64,000 bases of DNA from assembly GCA_015056765.1 (NCBI GenBank), contig SVFQ01000014.1, positions 1 through 64,000 on the forward strand, read 5' to 3'. This document shows, one piece after another, positions 59,736-64,000 of the stretch. This stretch comes from Lachnospiraceae bacterium. GTDB taxonomy: Bacteria; Bacillota; Clostridia; Lachnospirales; Lachnospiraceae. The notes beneath the pieces are model-generated. The model saw only the letters and a program-made list of their open reading frames with translations, searched no databases and was not told where the DNA came from. How positions within the stretch are numbered: the first letter of the stretch is position 1; every line of letters begins with the position of its first letter. Made by a program: the position numbers and the translations under genes.

Positions 59736-61754
59736 ATGAAAGAAAATACCAAAAAGAAAACGTCAATTAGTACAAAGCTATTGACCATTATCGTTCCGGT
59801 GGTTTCTATTTTGGTGGTTGTACTGATTCTGATTTCATTTAACGTATCCAAAAAAATGATTCAGGATTCTTCCAAAGAGCTGTTACGTTCTTCCGTATCC
59901 AGCCAGTCCGCCAAAATCAACAGTTGGTTAGATCAAAATCTGTCCACTTTGTCTGCTGCAAAACAGGCTATTGAAGCTACTGATATGGACGATGCTACTC
60001 TTCAGAGGATGTTAAACGGATTTTACAATTATAATAGTAATTTCCCGGAAGGAATCTATATTGCCACCTCTGACGGCAAAACTATGAAAGCTTCCGAATC
60101 TTCTAAGGATTTTACAGGTTTGAAAGATTCTGCGTGGTATAAAAAAGGGCTATCCACAGTTTCCTTAGCTACCACAGCACCTTATCAAAATTCAGAGGGA
60201 GCTATGATTATCTCTGCAGCAGGTATGTTGCAGGATAAAGGGACTTCTACAGTACGTGTTATGAGTGCAGACATGTCTCTAGACTCCGTAACCATCATCG
60301 TAAATGCTTCTATCAGCATGGAAGATGCTTCCGCCTTTCTGGTAGACACCAGCAATATGTCTATATTGGCTCATCGTGATTCAGCCCTTTTGGGTTCTAC
60401 TCTGAGTACCTCAGACAGCGATGCATTTCTCGCAGGTGTAGCAAAGAAACTGGCTGCCCGTGACTATACTTTAGATGATATTGCAGGCAATATGACGGCT
60501 TTCAAGGCTGTAGGTAGTACCGGATGGATTTTAGTATCCTACATTCCTCAGAGCATTATTTTCGCAGATGTACAAAAGCTTGGCACTTTGATGATTATCA
60601 TCGGTATCATTGCAATCATCCTTTTGGCCCTTGTAATCTATCAGGTAATCAAGTATGTTACAAAGCCAATCTCCGGTTTGACCAAGAACATTACCGACAT
60701 GTCCTCCGGCGACTTCACCATTGAGATTAGCCATAAGAGCAATGACGAAATCGCTACCATGGGTGAATCCCTGGATGAGTTCTCCGGTGCGATGCGTCAC
60801 ATGATTGCAGATATCCGAGACACTGCTGAAAATCTGGAAAGTCAGGCAGATAACAGTTCCAACGCTGCCCATGAAATGCATGAAGCAGCTAAGATTCAGG
60901 GACAATCCATGGAACAATTAAAAGAAACTGTGGATCAGCTCTCTGCTTCCGTAAATGATATCGCCCAGAATGCCACCACTCTTGCAAACGTAGTTGCAGA
61001 TACAAGAGAACGTGGTGAAACTGCAGACGAAAAGATGAAACAGACCGTAGCAGTATCTGAAAAGGCCAAAGCCGAAATGGAACAGGTAGGCGCTGCTATG
61101 AACGAAATCTTGGACAACATGTCCCAGTTACAGTCTGCCATCAATAAAGTAGGCACCGCTTCCGAAGAGATTACCAACATCATCGGTCTGATTGGTGAGA
61201 TTGCTTCCGAAACCAACCTCTTATCCCTCAACGCTTCCATCGAAGCAGCCAGAGCCGGAGAAGCAGGTCGTGGTTTTGCAGTAGTAGCTTCCGAAATCGG
61301 TAAGCTGGCTACCAACAGTAGCGACTCCGTAGAGAAGATTTCTAAGCTGATTGAAGAAATCCACAGTCTCATTGGAGACGCTGTAGCTCAGGCAGACAGA
61401 AGTGCCGCAAACGTAAACGAAAGCAGTACCTCCATCCATGGTGCAGTAGATACCTTTGATGAAATCTATCGAAACATCGAAGAAACCAACACCATGATTC
61501 AGGAAGTATTAGATAAGATTGAAGAAGTAGATTCTGTAGCTACCAACGTAGCTGCTGTATCCGAAGAGCAGGCTGCAAGTTCTGAAGAAATCCTGTCCAC
61601 TTCAGAAACCATGGTGGAACAGGCTAATCACATCACGGAGAACAGCCAGCTTGTAGCTGCTGACTCCGAAGATTTGAAGAAGTCTTCCGAACGACTGGCA
61701 GAACATGTCAGCAAGTTCAAAATCGATAAAGTAAATACAAAGGAGGTAGAATAA
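59736..61754 (+). CDS. Methyl-accepting chemotaxis protein (coupled to a binding-protein gene)
   Basis: This chemoreceptor has 672 residues: a first membrane helix (~15-37), an extracellular sensor (~40-275; [13 protein letters not shown] and S-A-W-Y-K-K-G as in Cache domains), a second helix (~285-305), HAMP and the signalling coiled coil with [22 protein letters not shown] precedes the ATG. The next gene, an orphan sugar-binding protein, starts two bases after its stop, so the receptor may sense a sugar through that protein. Confidence 0.93.
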   Translation: MKENTKKKTSISTKLLTIIVPVVSILVVVLILISFNVSKKMIQDSSKELLRSSVSSQSAKINSWLDQNLSTLSAAKQAIEATDMDDATLQRMLNGFYNYNSNFPEGIYIATSDGKTMKASESSKDFTGLKDSAWYKKGLSTVSLATTAPYQNSEGAMIISAAGMLQDKGTSTVRVMSADMSLDSVTIIVNASISMEDASAFLVDTSNMSILAHRDSALLGSTLSTSDSDAFLAGVAKKLAARDYTLDDIAGNMTAFKAVGSTGWILVSYIPQSIIFADVQKLGTLMIIIGIIAIILLALVIYQVIKYVTKPISGLTKNITDMSSGDFTIEISHKSNDEIATMGESLDEFSGAMRHMIADIRDTAENLESQADNSSNAAHEMHEAAKIQGQSMEQLKETVDQLSASVNDIAQNATTLANVVADTRERGETADEKMKQTVAVSEKAKAEMEQVGAAMNEILDNMSQLQSAINKVGTASEEITNIIGLIGEIASETNLLSLNASIEAARAGEAGRGFAVVASEIGKLATNSSDSVEKISKLIEEIHSLIGDAVAQADRSAANVNESSTSIHGAVDTFDEIYRNIEETNTMIQEVLDKIEEVDSVATNVAAVSEEQAASSEEILSTSETMVEQANHITENSQLVAADSEDLKKSSERLAEHVSKFKIDKVNTKEVE

Positions 61755-61756
61755 TC

Positions 61757-62728
61757 ATGAAAAAATTACTTGCTTCCTTATTGATTGCCGCCATGTCTTG
61801 CACGTTACTTACAGGATGTGGCTCCGGAAAGGGATCCGCCTCTGCAGGAGGCACAAAGCTCTTCCTTTCCTACACCACGGATGATTTCCGTCAGGCTTTT
61901 GCAGATGCTGCATCTGCCGAAGCTCAGGCACAGGGCGTTACCCTTACCTTAAGTCCTAATGATGCAACTGTGGAAGAACAGGTTGCTTCTATTAAGAAGG
62001 CTGTAGCCGATGGAGCTACCGCAATCCTATGTATTCCTGCCAATGCATCCACTGCGCAGGAACTGGAAGTAGCAGCCAATGGGGTTCCGATTATTTTCTG
62101 TAACTCCAAGCCGGATGAAGATTATATGAAAGCTGACAAATACATCTATGTAGGCTCCAGCGAAGAACAGGCAGGTCAGTTCCAGGCAGAACGCCTTATA
62201 GCAAATAATCCCGGTAAAACCAGTTTCGACATTGTCATGTTCAAGGGCCAGAAAAACCACTCCGGCGCTGTAGGACGTGAAAATGGCTTTAAGAATACCA
62301 TGAAAGACAACGGTATTCAGGTAAATTATGTATTTGATGATTATGCTGATTGGAGCGATACCATCGCTGCCGAGAAGTTTGAATACTTCCTGAAAACCGG
62401 ACAGCACTACGATGCAGTTGTTTGTCACAATGACACCATGGCAGTCGGTGTTGCCACCTACATGAAGAACCACGGCATTGACACTTCCGCCATTCCGGTA
62501 TTCGGTGTAGATGCCACTGCAGATGGCATCGCCGCTTTAGAGGACGGCAGACTTGCTTTTACTGTTTACCAATCTGCAAAAGGGCAAGGCAGTGCAGCTG
62601 TACTTGCCGGCATTGCTCTCAGCAAAGGACAGTCCGTAAAGGATATCGAAGGAGTAGATTCTACCAACACTTATATCTACGTTCCTTTCGAACCGGTTGA
62701 CAAATCCAATGCAGCAAACTATAAATAA
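61757..62728 (+). CDS. Orphan sugar-binding lipoprotein (Peripla_BP_4), likely chemosensory
   Basis: This 323-residue RbsB/MglB-like protein has a lipoprotein signal ending in L-L-T-G-C. The two-lobed fold is supported by A-I-L-C-I-P-A-N-A, V-V-C-H-N-D-T-M-A-V-G and F-G-V-D-A-T-A-D-G. No ABC permease or ATPase follows; a terminator and an unrelated SulP gene do. AAGGAGG ends inside the receptor gene. A role as ligand-presenting partner of the upstream receptor is inferred from this position. Confidence 0.88.
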   Translation: MKKLLASLLIAAMSCTLLTGCGSGKGSASAGGTKLFLSYTTDDFRQAFADAASAEAQAQGVTLTLSPNDATVEEQVASIKKAVADGATAILCIPANASTAQELEVAANGVPIIFCNSKPDEDYMKADKYIYVGSSEEQAGQFQAERLIANNPGKTSFDIVMFKGQKNHSGAVGRENGFKNTMKDNGIQVNYVFDDYADWSDTIAAEKFEYFLKTGQHYDAVVCHNDTMAVGVATYMKNHGIDTSAIPVFGVDATADGIAALEDGRLAFTVYQSAKGQGSAAVLAGIALSKGQSVKDIEGVDSTNTYIYVPFEPVDKSNAANYK

Positions 62729-62743
62729 ATAGTATGCATCACG

Positions 62744-62772
62744 CAGGGGCCCTGATGGGCCCCTGTATTTTT
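62744..62772 (+). terminator. Terminator after the binding-protein gene
   Basis: CAGGGGCCC pairs with GGGCCCCTG around a TGAT loop, followed by TATTTTT. Confidence 0.9.
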
Positions 62773-62784
62773 GAGGGAGTATTT

Positions 62785-64000
62785 ATGAATAGTAAAGACA
62801 AAATGAAACCTATGTTGTTTAGTACGATGAAGCACTATTCCGGTAAGCAGTTCGCTACTGATGTAGTATCCGGTATCATCGTCGCCATCATCGCCTTACC
62901 CCTGTCTATTGCCCTTGCTTTAGCTTCCGGTGTAGGCCCTCAGGAAGGTATCTATACTGCTATCGTGGCAGGCTTTTTGATTTCCTTCTTTGGTGGTTCT
63001 CGTGTGCAGATTGCAGGTCCTACCGCAGCTTTCGCTACCATCGTAGCCGGCATCGTTGCAAAAAGTGGTATGGAAGGCCTGATGCTTGCTACCATCCTGG
63101 CAGGTATTCTTTTGGTGATTATGGGTCTCCTGAGACTCGGAGCCTTGATTAAGTTTATTCCTTATACCATTACCACCGGTTTTACTGCCGGTATCGCCAT
63201 CACCATCGTAGTAGGCCAGTTAAAAGACTTCTTCGGACTGACTTATCCTACAGGTACTGTTACCATCGAAACGACCCAGAAGGTATCCACTGTCGTAAAG
63301 AACTTCGGCACCTTAAATCCGTATGCCCTTTTAGTCGGCTTGATTTCTTTGGCCATCCTCATTGTATGGCCAAAAGTAAGTGATAAGATACCAGGTTCTC
63401 TCATTGCCGTTATCGTAGGCATCCTTATGGTGAAACTCTTAAATCTCCAGGTAAATACCATCGGTGATTTATATACCATCAGCAATCAGTTGCCTACCTT
63501 CCATATGCCAAGCTTCAGCATCACTGCAATCAGAAACGTTGCGCCGGATGCCTTTACCATTGCTATCTTGGCAGCAATTGAGTCCCTGCTTTCCTGTGTA
63601 GTGGCAGACTCCATGATCAACTCTCATCACCGTTCCAATATGGAACTGGTAGCCCAGGGTGTCGGTAATATCGGTTCTGCCTTGTTTGGTGGTATTCCTG
63701 CTACAGGCGCCATCGCTCGTACTGCAGCCAATATCAAAAACGGCGGTCGTACCCCTATTGCAGGCCTTGTGCACTCTATCGTGCTGATTCTGGTGTTGGT
63801 CATCCTGATGCCGTATGCAGCCTTGATTCCTATGCCTACCATTGCCGCTATCCTTTTTATGGTAGCTTACAATATGTGCGGCTGGCGTACCTTCTCTCAC
63901 TTATGTAAGACTGCGCCAAAGAGTGATATCATCGTCCTGGTTACCACCTTCGTGCTGACAGTGGTATTCGACCTGGTAATCGCTATTGAAATCGGCATGG
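62785..64000 (+). CDS. SulP family anion transporter (3' end outside window)
   Basis: This inner-membrane transporter moves sulfate, bicarbonate or a related anion; 405 residues are visible before the window ends, without the expected C-terminal STAS domain. The N-terminal D-V-V-S-G-I-I-V-A-I-I-A-L-P-L-S-I-A and the later I-A-G-P-T-A-A-F-A are SulP signatures, followed by about ten hydrophobic helices including A-I-L-A-A-I-E-S-L-L-S. The ATG has GAGGGAG. It lies downstream of the binding-protein terminator, so it is probably a separate unit. Confidence 0.93.
   Translation, partial: MNSKDKMKPMLFSTMKHYSGKQFATDVVSGIIVAIIALPLSIALALASGVGPQEGIYTAIVAGFLISFFGGSRVQIAGPTAAFATIVAGIVAKSGMEGLMLATILAGILLVIMGLLRLGALIKFIPYTITTGFTAGIAITIVVGQLKDFFGLTYPTGTVTIETTQKVSTVVKNFGTLNPYALLVGLISLAILIVWPKVSDKIPGSLIAVIVGILMVKLLNLQVNTIGDLYTISNQLPTFHMPSFSITAIRNVAPDAFTIAILAAIESLLSCVVADSMINSHHRSNMELVAQGVGNIGSALFGGIPATGAIARTAANIKNGGRTPIAGLVHSIVLILVLVILMPYAALIPMPTIAAILFMVAYNMCGWRTFSHLCKTAPKSDIIVLVTTFVLTVVFDLVIAIEIGM

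Noticed and set aside
1..64000. CRISPR arrays, rRNA genes, insertion sequences
   Set aside because: No regularly spaced repeats, rRNA-like stretches or transposase genes were found; the only mobile-element gene is the partial integrase at the left edge.

Overview
The window reads as a chromosomal segment of an anaerobic, fermentative, motile Firmicute, most likely a member of the Lachnospiraceae. The evidence is pyruvate:ferredoxin oxidoreductase, a flavodiiron protein, an Ech-type [NiFe] hydrogenase, L-lactate dehydrogenase, ECF-type vitamin transport, host-glycan (L-fucose) catabolism and chemoreceptors. Most genes have strong AGGAGG-type ribosome binding sites. Gene calls rest on reading the translated sequence and its motifs; no database search was run.

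Layout. 0-0.4 kb: the 3' end of a tyrosine recombinase abutting the 3' end of a tRNA-Leu, which looks like the edge of an integrated element. 0.5-5.6 kb: an MFS/spermidine-synthase-like fusion, an AraC regulator with peptidase T, and a flavodiiron protein. 5.8-6.1 kb: a long imperfect inverted structure that is probably a non-coding RNA. 6.1-11.2 kb: PFOR and a GH13 glucosidase. 11.2-11.6 kb: an AT-rich gap with a cluster of DnaA boxes. 11.6-23.9 kb: one minus-strand operon carrying a complete six-subunit Ech hydrogenase (echABCDEF), hypF-hypC-hypD-hypE and, coupled by a TAATG overlap, a nuclease-helicase fusion. 24.2-25.2 kb: asnA. 25.2-30.3 kb: an ECF transporter operon with a cysteine hydrolase, a NiaR-like regulator and a PfkB kinase. 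30.4-34.8 kb: a possible small membrane toxin, two unknown proteins, an rRNA/tRNA methyltransferase, lactate dehydrogenase and a MATE exporter.

35-54.3 kb is a large sugar island. A minus-strand run of 13 genes (xylB-like kinase, GatD-like dehydrogenase, aldo/keto reductase, KbaZ-like protein, CUT2 ABC transporter, FucU, an unknown protein, RhaB-like kinase, FucA-like aldolase, AEC transporter) ends in a terminator. It is preceded by a LacI repressor and fucI, and faces a plus-strand AraC-lipoprotein-GatY/KbaY aldolase unit. Together these give a full route from L-fucose to DHAP plus lactaldehyde (and, with the reductase, probably propanediol). They also give most of a tagatose-phosphate/galactitol-like branch. 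Perfect LacI palindromes sit in front of xylB and lacI.

54.4-64 kb: an unusual threonyl-tRNA synthetase without a TGS domain, a Dus enzyme, two chemoreceptors followed immediately by an orphan periplasmic-binding-protein homologue, and a SulP transporter cut by the window end. Energetically, PFOR makes reduced ferredoxin and Ech can oxidise it to H2 while pumping ions; LDH and the lactaldehyde reductase are alternative electron sinks. No CRISPR array, rRNA operon or recognisable insertion sequence was seen.
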